A DNA stretch of 64,000 nt, from NCBI RefSeq assembly GCF_000018325.1, contig NC_009922.1, positions 682,001-746,000 on the forward strand, given 5' to 3'. The DNA is from Alkaliphilus oremlandii OhILAs (GTDB lineage: Bacteria; Bacillota; Clostridia; Peptostreptococcales; Natronincolaceae). A program made the translations under genes and the position numbers. This document shows, one piece after another, positions 8,501-17,720 of the stretch. Every line of letters begins with the position of its first letter. Within the stretch, counting starts at the first letter, position 1. The notes below the pieces were generated by a model. It searched no databases, had not been told where the DNA came from, and worked only from the letters and a program-made list of their open reading frames with translations.

Positions 8501-9403
8501 ATGAGTATATGGATTAATAAAGATACGAGGGTAATAGTGCAGGGAATTACGGGGAAAACAGCCCTATATCACACAAAGCAGATGATCGAATATGGAACTA
8601 AAATAGTGGCAGGCGTTACGCCAGGGAAGGAAGGCAGCACCATAGAAAACGTTCCAGTATTTGATACGGTGCAGAAAGCTGTACGTGAAACGGGCGCCAA
8701 TGTGTCGGTGATATATGTACCAGCTAAATCTGCAGCAGACGCCATATTAGAGGCAGTAGACGCGGAACTAGAGATGGTAATCTGTATTACGGAACATATT
8801 CCTATTAAGGACATGATTTTTGTAAAAAAGCATTTGGAAGGGAAAAAAACTAGGCTCATCGGACCAAACTGTCCTGGCATCATTACTCCTGAAGAATGCA
8901 AGATTGGTATTATGCCAGGGTATATCCATAAAAAAGGGAGAATTGGTGTGGTTTCCAGATCTGGAACATTAACTTATGAAGCGGTCCATCAGTTAAGTGA
9001 AAGAGGGATCGGTCAATCCACAGCCGTAGGAATTGGTGGAGATCCTGTAAATGGAACGGATTTTATAGATGTATTAATGGAATTCAACGAGGATAGCGAA
9101 ACGGATGCTGTAATTATGATCGGAGAAATCGGTGGAAACGCTGAAGAGAAAGCTGCATTATGGATTAAAGAAAATATGAAAAAACCAGTGGTCGGATTTA
9201 TCAGCGGAAAAACAGCACCTGCTGGCAAGCGAATGGGACACGCCGGTGCTATCATCTCAGAGGGGAAGGGTACCGCCGATGAAAAAATAAGGGTTATGGA
9301 AAGCTGTGGGATACACATGGCTCAAAACCCTACAGATATTGGTGCAACAATGGTAAAGGTATTGAAAGATAATGATTTATGGTGTGCGGCTTATACTATT
9401 TAA
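8501..9403 (+). CDS. sucD: Succinyl-CoA synthetase alpha subunit
   Basis: Catalytic subunit of succinate-CoA ligase, binding CoA through an N-terminal Rossmann fold (VQGITGKTALYHTKQMIEYG) and carrying the phosphohistidine in GKRMGHAGAI near residue 246. Motifs GVTPGKEG, PNCPGII and SRSGTLTYEA are intact. Length 300 residues, normal. It starts 22 bases after sucC behind a GGGAGAG site. No terminator is obvious within the following 139 bases before the PAS-GGDEF-EAL gene. Confidence 0.95.
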   Translation: MSIWINKDTRVIVQGITGKTALYHTKQMIEYGTKIVAGVTPGKEGSTIENVPVFDTVQKAVRETGANVSVIYVPAKSAADAILEAVDAELEMVICITEHIPIKDMIFVKKHLEGKKTRLIGPNCPGIITPEECKIGIMPGYIHKKGRIGVVSRSGTLTYEAVHQLSERGIGQSTAVGIGGDPVNGTDFIDVLMEFNEDSETDAVIMIGEIGGNAEEKAALWIKENMKKPVVGFISGKTAPAGKRMGHAGAIISEGKGTADEKIRVMESCGIHMAQNPTDIGATMVKVLKDNDLWCAAYTI

Positions 9404-9542
9404 TATGGGTATATTTGAAACTGTATGTTCAGTAATGTTACAGAATAAAACTTTGCGTTGTTTCAAGTATGTTTTTTTAGGTATAATTAACAGTAACAGC
9501 ATAGCGTATCAGAATAGAAATTATACCTAAGTAGGTGATACC

Positions 9543-11654
9543 ATGGATGTAAAAAAGAAGAGTATTGAATTTGATGAAAAAATTAGCTGTCTACAAAATC
9601 AATTTGATAATTTTTCTGACCTAAAAAAAACAATTCATCCTGAATCTGAAGCGTTAAAAATTGCTGGCCTCTATTTTTTAATCGGCGTTTTGTGGATTCT
9701 ATTATCGGATCGAATACTAGGCATTCTGATTACAGATACGGATATGATCAAAGAATTTCAACTGTATAAGGGCTGGGTATATGTGGGTATCACAGGGCTG
9801 ATATTCTATCGGATCATCAAGAGAAGAATTTCTCTTTATAGTGAAGCAATCCATAGGGCCTTTAAAAGTTATGAGGAACTTAACGCCCTTCATGAAGAAT
9901 TGATCGCAACGGATGAAGAAATGCTTCAACAGTATGATGAAATCGGAAAGCATCGGGATGCATTGATGGTCAGCAATCAGCGATATAGCTTAGTCGTCGA
10001 GGGGGCCAATGATGGGCTTTGGGATTGGGATCTTATAAATGAGACGTATTTTTTCTCCTTAAAACATAAGGGTGTATTTGGGTATGCTCCCGAAGAATTG
10101 GAAAACACTTTTGAGGCATGGAAAAGTCTGTTTCATCCAGAGGATTTAAAAGAAGCCTTGGAAAAAGTGGCGGCTTATCTTGAAAACCCCAAAGAGGGAA
10201 TTTACGAAAATATTTATAGAATCCGATGTAAAAATGGGGAATATCGGTGGATTCTCAGTAGAGGAAAAGCGGTATGGGAGGATGGCAAAGCCATACGGAT
10301 TGCTGGGTCCCATACGGATATAACAGAACAGCAGAATCTACAGAACAAGCTCCATACCATGGCATATTACGATACCCTAACGGGACTTTATAATAAAGAG
10401 ATGCTAAAGGAAGAAATGGAGAAACTCCTTAGAGAAGCAGAGACCGAGAAAAAAAAGATGGCTTTAATCTACTTGGATATCGATAACTTCAAGCATATCA
10501 ATGATATTCTTGGTCATGAAATTGGCGATAAAATGATCACCTACATAGCGAATATCTTATCCCATCAAGTGAAAGCACCGAATCTTGTAGCGAGACTGGG
10601 TGGCGATGAATTTGCCGTTGTACTAGGGGAAATAAAGACCATAGAAGATGTACTTCAAGAAATAGAGAAATTTTCCAGCTATTTGCGCAGGCCATGGAAT
10701 TTAAATAAACAAGAATTTTTTATATCCACCAGTATCGGCGTTGCCTTATATCCTGACCACGGCAAAACATTAGCTACACTGATGCAAAACGCAGATACAG
10801 CAATGTTCCATATTAAAGAGAATGGTAGGGATGGCGTAGGTATTTACGCACCTTATATGACAGAAAAAACCTTGGACTATATCCAAATGAGCAGCCAACT
10901 GAGATATGGCATTCATAATGAAGAATTTACAGTATATTATCAGCCTCAAATTGATTTAAAGACCAATGAAGTGATCGGTACAGAAGCGCTGATTCGTTGG
11001 TTACACCCAAAGAAAGGCTTTATACCACCCAATGATTTTATCCCATTCGCTGAGACCACAGGCTATATTACTGAAATTGAAAAATGGGTGTTTAAGACAG
11101 TGGTGGAACAAAAGGTCAAATGGCAGAAAGAGGGATACGATAACTTTAAAGTATCCGTAAACTTGTCCAGTAAGATGCTAACCCATCCACAGCTTTTAGC
11201 CTATATTAAAAAAATTCTAGACGAGTACAATATCAGTGGCGATTATATTGAAATGGAAGTAACAGAAACAGCCATCATCGATAATTTAGAAAAGGCAACC
11301 GATGTGTTAAAGCAATTAAAGGAACTGAATATCACCATTGCATTGGACGATTTCGGTACAGGGTATTCCTCCTTGACATATCTTCAAAAACTGCCAATTG
11401 ATATACTGAAGATCGATCGAGACTTTATTAAAAACATTCAAGATATTAACGATGAAGCTCATATTTTAAAACTAGTGATTGATTTAGCACATAGTCTGGG
11501 ACTAAAGGTCGTAGCAGAGGGTGTAGAGACGGAAGCACAATTAGATTATCTGAGAAAGAATCATTGTGATATTGTGCAAGGTTATTACTTTAGTAAACCG
11601 TTGCCAGAAGCAGATATAAAAACGTTTTTAGAAAATAGAAAAACCTGCCTATAA
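9543..11654 (+). CDS. Membrane PAS-GGDEF-EAL c-di-GMP enzyme
   Basis: A 703-residue cyclic di-GMP turnover protein. Two hydrophobic segments lie within residues ~37-100, then a short helical linker, a PAS/PAC sensor (~150-265, WDWD and IAGSHTDITE), a GGDEF domain with intact RLGGDEF, and an EAL domain. The EAL catalytic set looks complete: EALIRW, NLSS, EMEVTETA, DDFGTGYSS, KIDRDF and VAEGVET. Both synthesis and breakdown are therefore possible; the dominant activity cannot be told from sequence. The ATG follows AGGTGATACC. Transcription ends at a strong shared terminator. Confidence 0.92.
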   Translation: MDVKKKSIEFDEKISCLQNQFDNFSDLKKTIHPESEALKIAGLYFLIGVLWILLSDRILGILITDTDMIKEFQLYKGWVYVGITGLIFYRIIKRRISLYSEAIHRAFKSYEELNALHEELIATDEEMLQQYDEIGKHRDALMVSNQRYSLVVEGANDGLWDWDLINETYFFSLKHKGVFGYAPEELENTFEAWKSLFHPEDLKEALEKVAAYLENPKEGIYENIYRIRCKNGEYRWILSRGKAVWEDGKAIRIAGSHTDITEQQNLQNKLHTMAYYDTLTGLYNKEMLKEEMEKLLREAETEKKKMALIYLDIDNFKHINDILGHEIGDKMITYIANILSHQVKAPNLVARLGGDEFAVVLGEIKTIEDVLQEIEKFSSYLRRPWNLNKQEFFISTSIGVALYPDHGKTLATLMQNADTAMFHIKENGRDGVGIYAPYMTEKTLDYIQMSSQLRYGIHNEEFTVYYQPQIDLKTNEVIGTEALIRWLHPKKGFIPPNDFIPFAETTGYITEIEKWVFKTVVEQKVKWQKEGYDNFKVSVNLSSKMLTHPQLLAYIKKILDEYNISGDYIEMEVTETAIIDNLEKATDVLKQLKELNITIALDDFGTGYSSLTYLQKLPIDILKIDRDFIKNIQDINDEAHILKLVIDLAHSLGLKVVAEGVETEAQLDYLRKNHCDIVQGYYFSKPLPEADIKTFLENRKTCL

Positions 11655-11702
11655 AAATACTTGATTCAAGCTCTAGGATAGAATTTGAATCAAGTATTTT
11701 TC
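11654..11702. terminator. Bidirectional terminator
   Basis: A perfect 16-bp stem (11654-11669 with 11685-11700) bounded by A/T runs on both sides lies between convergent genes, serving the GGDEF-EAL gene and the aldehyde dehydrogenase. Confidence 0.9.
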
Positions 11703-11715
11703 TGTATTGATTTTT

Positions 11716-13092
11716 TTATCGAATAAGTTTTTTAACCAGATTGAACTTGTTTTTGTATGGTGGAAAAAGAAGGGTCATATCTATTTTAGAAGACTTTTTC
11801 ACGATGCTTTTTTCGTAAGTAAAGGTATGAAAGCTGCTTTTACCGTGGTATCTGCCAATGCCAGAGGTGCCGACGCCACCGAATGGAAGGTAGTTGGATG
11901 CAACGTGTAAAATCGTATCGTTCACACATCCGCCACCGAAGGAAAAACGAGTGATGATATCTTCGCTAAAGGATGCATCTTCAGAAAATACATAGAGCGC
12001 CAACGGCTTCGGGTTTGCAGCAATGCACGTCTTAATATCATCCATGGTTCTATAGCTCATGATTGGCAGAATGGGACCAAATAATTCCTCTTTCATAGAC
12101 ATATCCTCTAAGGTGATATCCTTTAATAGAGTCGGTGCAATAAAGCGTTCCGCCCTATGGAGATCTCCGCCAAATATTATTTTTTCTCGATCATGCTCTA
12201 GTATGGCAGCCAATCGATTCATATGTTTCTCATTGATAATGCGTCCAAAGTCTTTGCTATGGATCGGATCTTCACCGTAAAATTCTAGGATGGTCTTTCG
12301 AAAGACTTCGCAGAGCTCATCGACGATATCTTCATGAGCCATTACGTAATCAGGAGCGATACAGGTTTGGCCAGCATTGATGAGCTTTCCCCATAGAATT
12401 CTTTTGGCTGCTATTTTTAAATTTGCAGAGTTATGAACGATTACTGGCGACTTCCCTCCCAGCTCTAGGGTCACAGGGATTAGATGCTTACTTGCTTTCT
12501 CCATCACGATTTTCCCTACAGGAACGCTACCGGTAAAGAAAATATAGTCGAAGGGTAGATCCAGTAGAGCACTATTCACCTGATGATCCCCTGTCACGAC
12601 GGATACATAATTTCTTTCAAATACAGCTTCAATGATTTCAATGATGACCTTCTCAACATTCGGTGTAAACTCCGACGGTTTTAAAACTGCGGTATTCCCC
12701 CCTGCAATAGCGCCGATGAGTGGTTCTATTAATAGCTGAAAAGGATAATTATAGGGGCCAATGATTAAAACCACACCGTAATGAGAAGGATAGACTAGGG
12801 ATTTACCGAAAATTTGGGCGATATCATTTTTGATTTTTTTGGGTCTTACCCATTTCTTTAGATTCTTTTTTGTATGATCGATGCTTTTATACAGGAATCC
12901 AATCTCATTTAAAAATGCTTCAAAATTACTTTTTCCTAAGTCTTTTTTTAAGGCTTCCATTATGTTGTTTTCTTGTTTTTTTATAGTTTCTTTTAATAAC
13001 TGAAGCTTTGCTATGCGCATCGCCACATCGATTGTTTGGACTCGATCTAAATATTGTTTTTGCTCCAATAAAATTGATTCATATAAATTCAT
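11716..13092 (-). CDS. Class 3-like aldehyde dehydrogenase
   Basis: NAD(P)-dependent oxidation of an aldehyde to a carboxylate. The 458 residues match the short class 3/YwdH-type subfamily, which lacks the N-terminal extension of class 1/2 enzymes. Visible: IIGPYNYPFQL, GGNTAVLKPSE, FFTGSVPVGK, catalytic-base glutamate in TLELGGKSP (~210) and nucleophilic cysteine in GQTCIAPDY (~244), plus PFGGVGTSGIGRYHG near the end. A C-terminal hydrophobic/basic tail (LLFPPYKNKFNLVKKLIR) may touch the membrane, as in fatty aldehyde dehydrogenases. It is a single-gene unit, convergent with the preceding gene. Confidence 0.92.
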   Translation of the reverse strand: MNLYESILLEQKQYLDRVQTIDVAMRIAKLQLLKETIKKQENNIMEALKKDLGKSNFEAFLNEIGFLYKSIDHTKKNLKKWVRPKKIKNDIAQIFGKSLVYPSHYGVVLIIGPYNYPFQLLIEPLIGAIAGGNTAVLKPSEFTPNVEKVIIEIIEAVFERNYVSVVTGDHQVNSALLDLPFDYIFFTGSVPVGKIVMEKASKHLIPVTLELGGKSPVIVHNSANLKIAAKRILWGKLINAGQTCIAPDYVMAHEDIVDELCEVFRKTILEFYGEDPIHSKDFGRIINEKHMNRLAAILEHDREKIIFGGDLHRAERFIAPTLLKDITLEDMSMKEELFGPILPIMSYRTMDDIKTCIAANPKPLALYVFSEDASFSEDIITRFSFGGGCVNDTILHVASNYLPFGGVGTSGIGRYHGKSSFHTFTYEKSIVKKSSKIDMTLLFPPYKNKFNLVKKLIR

Positions 13093-13272
13093 AATTCCAC
13101 CTCATTTTGTATAGGATATTTATATTGTATCTTAATTACTGATTTATTTGAATAAAAAAAAGGGTATGATAAGAATACTTCATTTGAAACGAGAGACCTT
13201 GTTCTTAAAATGAGAGGATGATAAAATAAGATTAAATTTTTGGTACAGAATGGAAGGAAAGGAGTGATTTCG

Positions 13273-14469
13273 GTGTTAGGTCTTGCATTAGAAGGTGGTG
13301 GCGCAAAAGGAGCATACCATATCGGTGTAGTGAAAGCATTGTTAGAGGAAGGGTATCAATTTGGCGGCATTACTGGAACCTCAATTGGTGCATTAAATGG
13401 CGCAGTCATAGCCCAAGGTGATTTTGAAAAGGTCTATGAACTTTGGGAGAACTTAGATTTTTCTCACGTGTTCGATATCGATGATTTGCACTATAAAAAG
13501 TTGAAGAAAATGAATATTGATAAAGGGACTCTCGTTGAATTGGCTACGAAAGCAAAAAAGGTCATAGAGCGTGGGGGCTTGGATACCAGTAAAATGCAAA
13601 GAATAATAGAAAGTATCATCGATGAAGAAAAGCTTCGGAAATCAGAAGTGGATTTTGGTCTGGTAACGGTGTCTTTTCCAGATCTAAAGCCAGTGGAGAT
13701 CTATAAGGAAGACATTCCAGAGGGAAAAATTGTAGACTATTTGTTGGCCAGTGCAAATCTACCAGTATTTGAGCCGAAAAAGATAGAGGATAAATACTAT
13801 ATCGATGGTGGGTTCTACGATAATTGTCCCATCAACCTTTTAGCGGAAAAAGGTTACAAGGAGATTATTGCGGTTAGAACCTTAGGCGTTGGCATTGTGA
13901 AAAGTATCAAATATCCAGATGTTCAAGTGATAGACATTACGCCCTCTGAAAATCTAGGCGGAATATTAGAATTTGATCGGAATATAATTCAATTGAATTT
14001 AAAGATGGGCTACTATGATGCCATGCGGCATATCAAGAAGCTGGCAGGAAGTAGGTATTATTTTTACAAGGAAAATATGAATGAGGATATGATATTTCAT
14101 AGATTGTTATCGATCCCAGATGAAAGAATATGTTCCCTAGGTAAATTGTTTGGCATCAAAGAGATGCCACCGAAAAGAATGTTATTTGAAAAAATTATGC
14201 CCAAGGTCGTACATATGCTGGGATTGGAGGCCACAGCTACCTATGAGGATATTGTTCTTAGTCTTTTAGAGTTCATTGCAGGAGAAGAGGAGATTGATAA
14301 ATATCAGGTTCGTTATATAGATGATTTTATAAAAACAATTAAAGAATCCTTGATTACTGGAAATAACGGTAAATACGAAGAACAACCTAAAATACCAGGC
14401 CTCTATACAAAAAAATATAAACTTTTAAAAGTAGCAAAGGAGATTTGTGACTCTGCATGCTTTGATTAA
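13273..14469 (+). CDS. Patatin-like phospholipase
   Basis: A serine acyl-hydrolase of the patatin family. The oxyanion hole GGGAKGAYH is near residues 8-16, the nucleophile elbow is GTSIG (Ser ~37), and the catalytic aspartate is in YIDGGFYDN (~178), so the Ser-Asp dyad is complete. A C-terminal region of ~200 residues has no recognised motif. I choose the GTG at 13273, which has AAAGGAG eight bases upstream; the frame is open to 13240 but that stretch contains the ribosome-binding site itself. No signal peptide, so it acts inside the cell. Confidence 0.88.
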   Translation: MLGLALEGGGAKGAYHIGVVKALLEEGYQFGGITGTSIGALNGAVIAQGDFEKVYELWENLDFSHVFDIDDLHYKKLKKMNIDKGTLVELATKAKKVIERGGLDTSKMQRIIESIIDEEKLRKSEVDFGLVTVSFPDLKPVEIYKEDIPEGKIVDYLLASANLPVFEPKKIEDKYYIDGGFYDNCPINLLAEKGYKEIIAVRTLGVGIVKSIKYPDVQVIDITPSENLGGILEFDRNIIQLNLKMGYYDAMRHIKKLAGSRYYFYKENMNEDMIFHRLLSIPDERICSLGKLFGIKEMPPKRMLFEKIMPKVVHMLGLEATATYEDIVLSLLEFIAGEEEIDKYQVRYIDDFIKTIKESLITGNNGKYEEQPKIPGLYTKKYKLLKVAKEICDSACFD

Positions 14470-14495
14470 GTGCTTAAAATTATGAAAAATTACTT

Positions 14496-14524
14496 AAAAC
14501 CTATGGTATACATAGGTTTTTTTT
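14496..14524 (+). terminator. Rho-independent terminator
   Basis: Stem AAACCTATG/CATAGGTTT with a short loop and a run of eight T residues, directly after the patatin gene. Confidence 0.9.
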
Positions 14525-14535
14525 ATGACCTAACC

Positions 14536-14624
14536 CAATTTATGCGACCGTAGGAAGCAATAAATTGATGGTAGGTCAAACGCAACGAATGCCAATTTTA
14601 TCGACCCTAGGGAGAATAAAATTG
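14536..14624. repeat. Two tandem stem-loops with a shared loop sequence
   Basis: The 366-base gap 14470-14835 holds no gene. It contains hairpin A (arms CAATTTAT 14536-14543 and ATAAATTG 14560-14567) and hairpin B (CAATTTTAT 14593-14601 and ATAAAATTG 14616-14624). Their loops share the pattern CGACC-N-TAGG-R-AG. The matching arms and loops suggest a repeated structured element, either a small interspersed repeat or a structured RNA. It is unlike a terminator: no T-run follows. Downstream of it lies the promoter of the ABC importer operon. Confidence 0.5.
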
Positions 14625-14727
14625 TGCAATGAGACTGCGAAATTATGGAGGGTAGACAGGTTCTATTTTCCTATCGATAAAAATAAATAAAAGTCTTAAA
14701 GATGATTTTTGAACGTGAATAATTTAA

Positions 14728-14756
14728 TTGTAATCTGAATAAATAGGTAGTATAAT
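14728..14756 (+). promoter_or_regulatory. Sigma-A promoter of the DUF3798 ABC operon
   Basis: TTGTAA (14728-14733), 17-base spacer, TATAAT (14751-14756). Transcription would start about 70 bases before the lipoprotein gene. Confidence 0.75.
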
Positions 14757-14835
14757 AGATTTCAAATTAGAAAACTTTGAATTTTCAGATTTGTTCAAAG
14801 ATTCCTAATCAATACAAAAAGAGGGGGAAATATTT

Positions 14836-16017
14836 ATGACCAAAAGAGTTTTATGTTTGGTAATCGCATTGATTATGGCAATTACTTTAGTAGGATGTCG
14901 TAGCACCGATGCTCCAGCAACTACTGGAAACCAAGGAGAGGCGCCGGTGGCACCATCTGAAGATCCAAACTACAAAATAGGAATCATTACAGGTACTGTA
15001 TCACAAGGGGAAGAAGAGTATCAAGCAGCTCAGAACATGGCTGCAAAATACGGAGACAAAATCGTAACCGCTACATATCCAGATAACTTCTCATCTGAAA
15101 CAGAAACGACCATAGCGAACGTTGTTTCATTGGCTTCCGACCCCGCTGTAAAAGCCATTGTATTCGTTCAAGCAGTTCCTGGAGCCTCTGCGGCCATTGA
15201 TAAAGTGAGAGAAACTCGTCCAGATATGTTATTTATCAGTGGTGTAGCTGCAGAAGACCCTGCAACCATCGCTAGTAAATCAGATATTGTAACATTGGTT
15301 GACGAAATATCCATGGGCTCTACAATTCCTGCAAAAGCGGCTGAAATGGGTGCAAAAACTTTTATCCACTATTCATTTGCACGTCACTTATCCTATGCAA
15401 CCATCGCTGCTCGTAGACAGCTGATGATCGAGAAATGTAAAGAGCTTGGATTAGAATTTGTTGACGTTACAGCGCCAGACCCAACTGGTGATGCAGGTGT
15501 ATCCGGCGCTCAACAATTTATATTAGAAGATGTTCCCCGTCAAATTAAACAATACGGTAAAGATACTGCATTTTTCTCCACAAACTGTGCGATGCAAGAA
15601 CCGCTAATTCGTTCTATATTAGAGCAAGGTGCAATATTCCCACAACAATGCTGTCCAAGTCCATACCACGGTTATCCAGCAGCCTTGAATATTGACGTTG
15701 CTGGTCATGAGGGAGACGTTCAATATATGTTAGACTCCATTGGTGCGAAGCTGAAAGAAGCTGGTCAAGAGAAGAGAATGTCTACTTGGAGCGTTCCTGT
15801 CAATATGCTGATGGTTGAAGCCGGCGTTGACTATGCCATCGAAGTAATTGAAGGAAGAACTAATGGCAATTTAGATGAAGCTGTATTAAATAAGATCATG
15901 AACAGAATAGCAGGAGGAGAAGGATCTGCAAAATTAACTAAATATGATGAAAATGGTGTGAAGCTTGATAACTATTATATGATACTTTGTGATTTCTATG
16001 ATTTTAGTGTTCAGTAA
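14836..16017 (+). CDS. DUF3798 substrate-binding lipoprotein
   Basis: A 393-residue exported protein with a lipoprotein signal peptide: basic start MTKR, hydrophobic core, and lipobox LVGC with the acylated cysteine at about residue 21, then a Ser/Thr/Pro-rich linker. The mature part resembles the DUF3798 family, a periplasmic-binding-protein-like fold (KIGIITGTVSQGEEEYQAAQ at its start). It is the first gene of a four-gene ABC importer operon and is followed by a strong hairpin that could raise its level over the downstream genes. The ligand is unknown. GAGGGGG precedes the ATG. Confidence 0.88.
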   Translation: MTKRVLCLVIALIMAITLVGCRSTDAPATTGNQGEAPVAPSEDPNYKIGIITGTVSQGEEEYQAAQNMAAKYGDKIVTATYPDNFSSETETTIANVVSLASDPAVKAIVFVQAVPGASAAIDKVRETRPDMLFISGVAAEDPATIASKSDIVTLVDEISMGSTIPAKAAEMGAKTFIHYSFARHLSYATIAARRQLMIEKCKELGLEFVDVTAPDPTGDAGVSGAQQFILEDVPRQIKQYGKDTAFFSTNCAMQEPLIRSILEQGAIFPQQCCPSPYHGYPAALNIDVAGHEGDVQYMLDSIGAKLKEAGQEKRMSTWSVPVNMLMVEAGVDYAIEVIEGRTNGNLDEAVLNKIMNRIAGGEGSAKLTKYDENGVKLDNYYMILCDFYDFSVQ

Positions 16018-16039
16018 AAATTACTGGATATAAGTGTGT

Positions 16040-16074
16040 GAAATCGCCGGTTTGCACGGTAAACTGGCGATTTC
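16040..16074 (+). promoter_or_regulatory. Intercistronic hairpin after the binding-protein gene
   Basis: A 14-bp stem (16040-16053 with 16061-16074, one G-U pair) and seven-base loop, lacking a proper T-run. In binding-protein operons such hairpins commonly protect the upstream message or partly terminate, producing excess binding protein; that role here is inferred. Confidence 0.7.
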
Positions 16075-16118
16075 TTATATGGCATCAAACACTTTGGAAA
16101 AGATGGGAGGGGTGCATA

Positions 16119-17720
16119 TTGGAAACCCGATATCTGCTGAATATGGACAACATAACAAAGGAGTATTACGGAAATCGCGTACTGAAGAATGTCAGTTTAC
16201 GCATAAAACCAGGGGAAATCCATGCATTAATGGGAGAGAATGGTGCTGGAAAGTCTACTTTAATGAACATTTTATTCGGTATGCCAGTCATACACGCTAC
16301 AGGAGGCTTTGAAGGAACCGTTGAAATTAATGGAGAAAAGGTAGGGATCGATTCACCTCAAAATGCAATGAATTTTGGTATTGGAATGGTGCACCAGGAA
16401 TTTATGCTGATTCCAGGATTTACAGTTACAGAAAATATCAAAGTAGGTAGAGAAATCAGCAAGTCTACTTTTTTAAGCCGCTTGTTTGGAAGAAACCTTG
16501 AAAGTTTAGATTTTGGTCAGATGAAAAAAGATTCTAGAAAGGCCCTTTCGGATATTGGCCTCAATATTGAAGAATATATTAAGGTTGCAGGATTGCCCAT
16601 TGGCTATATGCAATTTATCGAAATTGCTAGGGAAATCGATAAAACGGGAATAAAGTTATTGGTATTTGATGAACCAACAGCAGTACTTACAGAGAGTGAA
16701 GCGGAACGTCTTCTTGAAATTATGCGTATTATAGCCGATAAAGGCATTGCAATTATTTTTATTACTCATAGATTGGACGAGGTTATGGCAGTAGCCGATA
16801 GCCTTACTGTTTTGAGGGACGGGGAATTTGTTGTACATAAAGAGGTAAAGGATACATCTGTAGTGGAGATTGCGGAGTTGATGATCGGTAGAAAAGTTGA
16901 GAAATTAGTAGATGATCGAGAAGATCACCGTGTTTTAAGTGAAGAGAATATTGCACTTTCCATGGAGGATTTTCATGTTCAGATGCCAGGGGAGACGGTG
17001 AAGGGGATTGATCTGAATATTCGACAAGGGGAGATCTTCGGTATCGGAGGTTTGGCGGGTCAAGGTAAAATAGGAATTCCAAACGGCATCATGGGCCTGT
17101 ATGATACAAAGGGCATAGTAAAAGTATTTGGCAATTCACTTGAATTGTCTAGCTTAGGTAGCGCTCTTTCCAATGGCGTCGCCTGTGTATCAGAGGATCG
17201 ACGAGGCGTAGGACTTTTATTAGAGGAATCCATTGAGCAGAATATCATCTTTACAGCCATGCAGATCAATGATGATTTCCTTAGGAAATTTGGTGGAATG
17301 AAATTATTGGATAATAAAAAAACGAGAGAACACGCCCTGAATATGATCAAACTCCTAGATATTCGCTGTACGGGACCGAAGCAAACGGCGGGAAGTCTTT
17401 CTGGGGGAAATCAGCAAAAAGTTTGTCTTGCTCGTGCCCTTACCATGAACCCTAAAATATTGATCGTTTCAGAACCCACCAGGGGAATCGACATCGGAGC
17501 AAAAAAATTGGTCCTTGAATATTTAGTTCAGTTGAACAGAGAGCAAGGCTTAACTGTAATTATGGTCAGCTCTGAGCTGGTGGAGCTTCGTTCCCTTTGT
17601 GACCGTATTGCCATAATTTCCGATGGAAAGCTTTCGGCCATATTGAAGCCAGATGCACCGGATGCAGAATTTGGTTTAGCAATGGCAGGAACAAGGAAAG
17701 AAGGTGTACAAAATGCGTGA
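16119..17720 (+). CDS. RbsA/MglA-type double ABC ATPase
   Basis: ATP-binding subunit of the importer, with two nucleotide-binding domains in one chain. Domain 1 has an intact Walker A (GENGAGKST), Walker B (LLVFDEPTAVL) and HRLDE switch, but its signature is LPIGYMQ rather than LSVGxxQ. Domain 2 has a degenerate Walker A (GLAGQGKIG), a perfect signature LSGGNQQK and Walker B SEPTRGID. This asymmetry is typical of sugar/nucleoside importers. I start at the TTG at 16119 with GGGAGGGG six bases before it; the frame is open to 16038 but runs through the hairpin. 533 residues; overlaps the next gene by eight bases. Confidence 0.85.
   Translation: METRYLLNMDNITKEYYGNRVLKNVSLRIKPGEIHALMGENGAGKSTLMNILFGMPVIHATGGFEGTVEINGEKVGIDSPQNAMNFGIGMVHQEFMLIPGFTVTENIKVGREISKSTFLSRLFGRNLESLDFGQMKKDSRKALSDIGLNIEEYIKVAGLPIGYMQFIEIAREIDKTGIKLLVFDEPTAVLTESEAERLLEIMRIIADKGIAIIFITHRLDEVMAVADSLTVLRDGEFVVHKEVKDTSVVEIAELMIGRKVEKLVDDREDHRVLSEENIALSMEDFHVQMPGETVKGIDLNIRQGEIFGIGGLAGQGKIGIPNGIMGLYDTKGIVKVFGNSLELSSLGSALSNGVACVSEDRRGVGLLLEESIEQNIIFTAMQINDDFLRKFGGMKLLDNKKTREHALNMIKLLDIRCTGPKQTAGSLSGGNQQKVCLARALTMNPKILIVSEPTRGIDIGAKKLVLEYLVQLNREQGLTVIMVSSELVELRSLCDRIAIISDGKLSAILKPDAPDAEFGLAMAGTRKEGVQNA

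Noticed and set aside
9404..9542. Possible c-di-GMP riboswitch near the GGDEF/EAL gene
   Set aside because: None of the conserved c-di-GMP aptamer blocks is present in this leader or ahead of the diguanylate cyclase at 1010.
16034..16312. 92-codon frame over the start of the double ATPase gene
   Set aside because: It overlaps the clearly coding ATPase frame and the intercistronic hairpin; protein composition is not typical.
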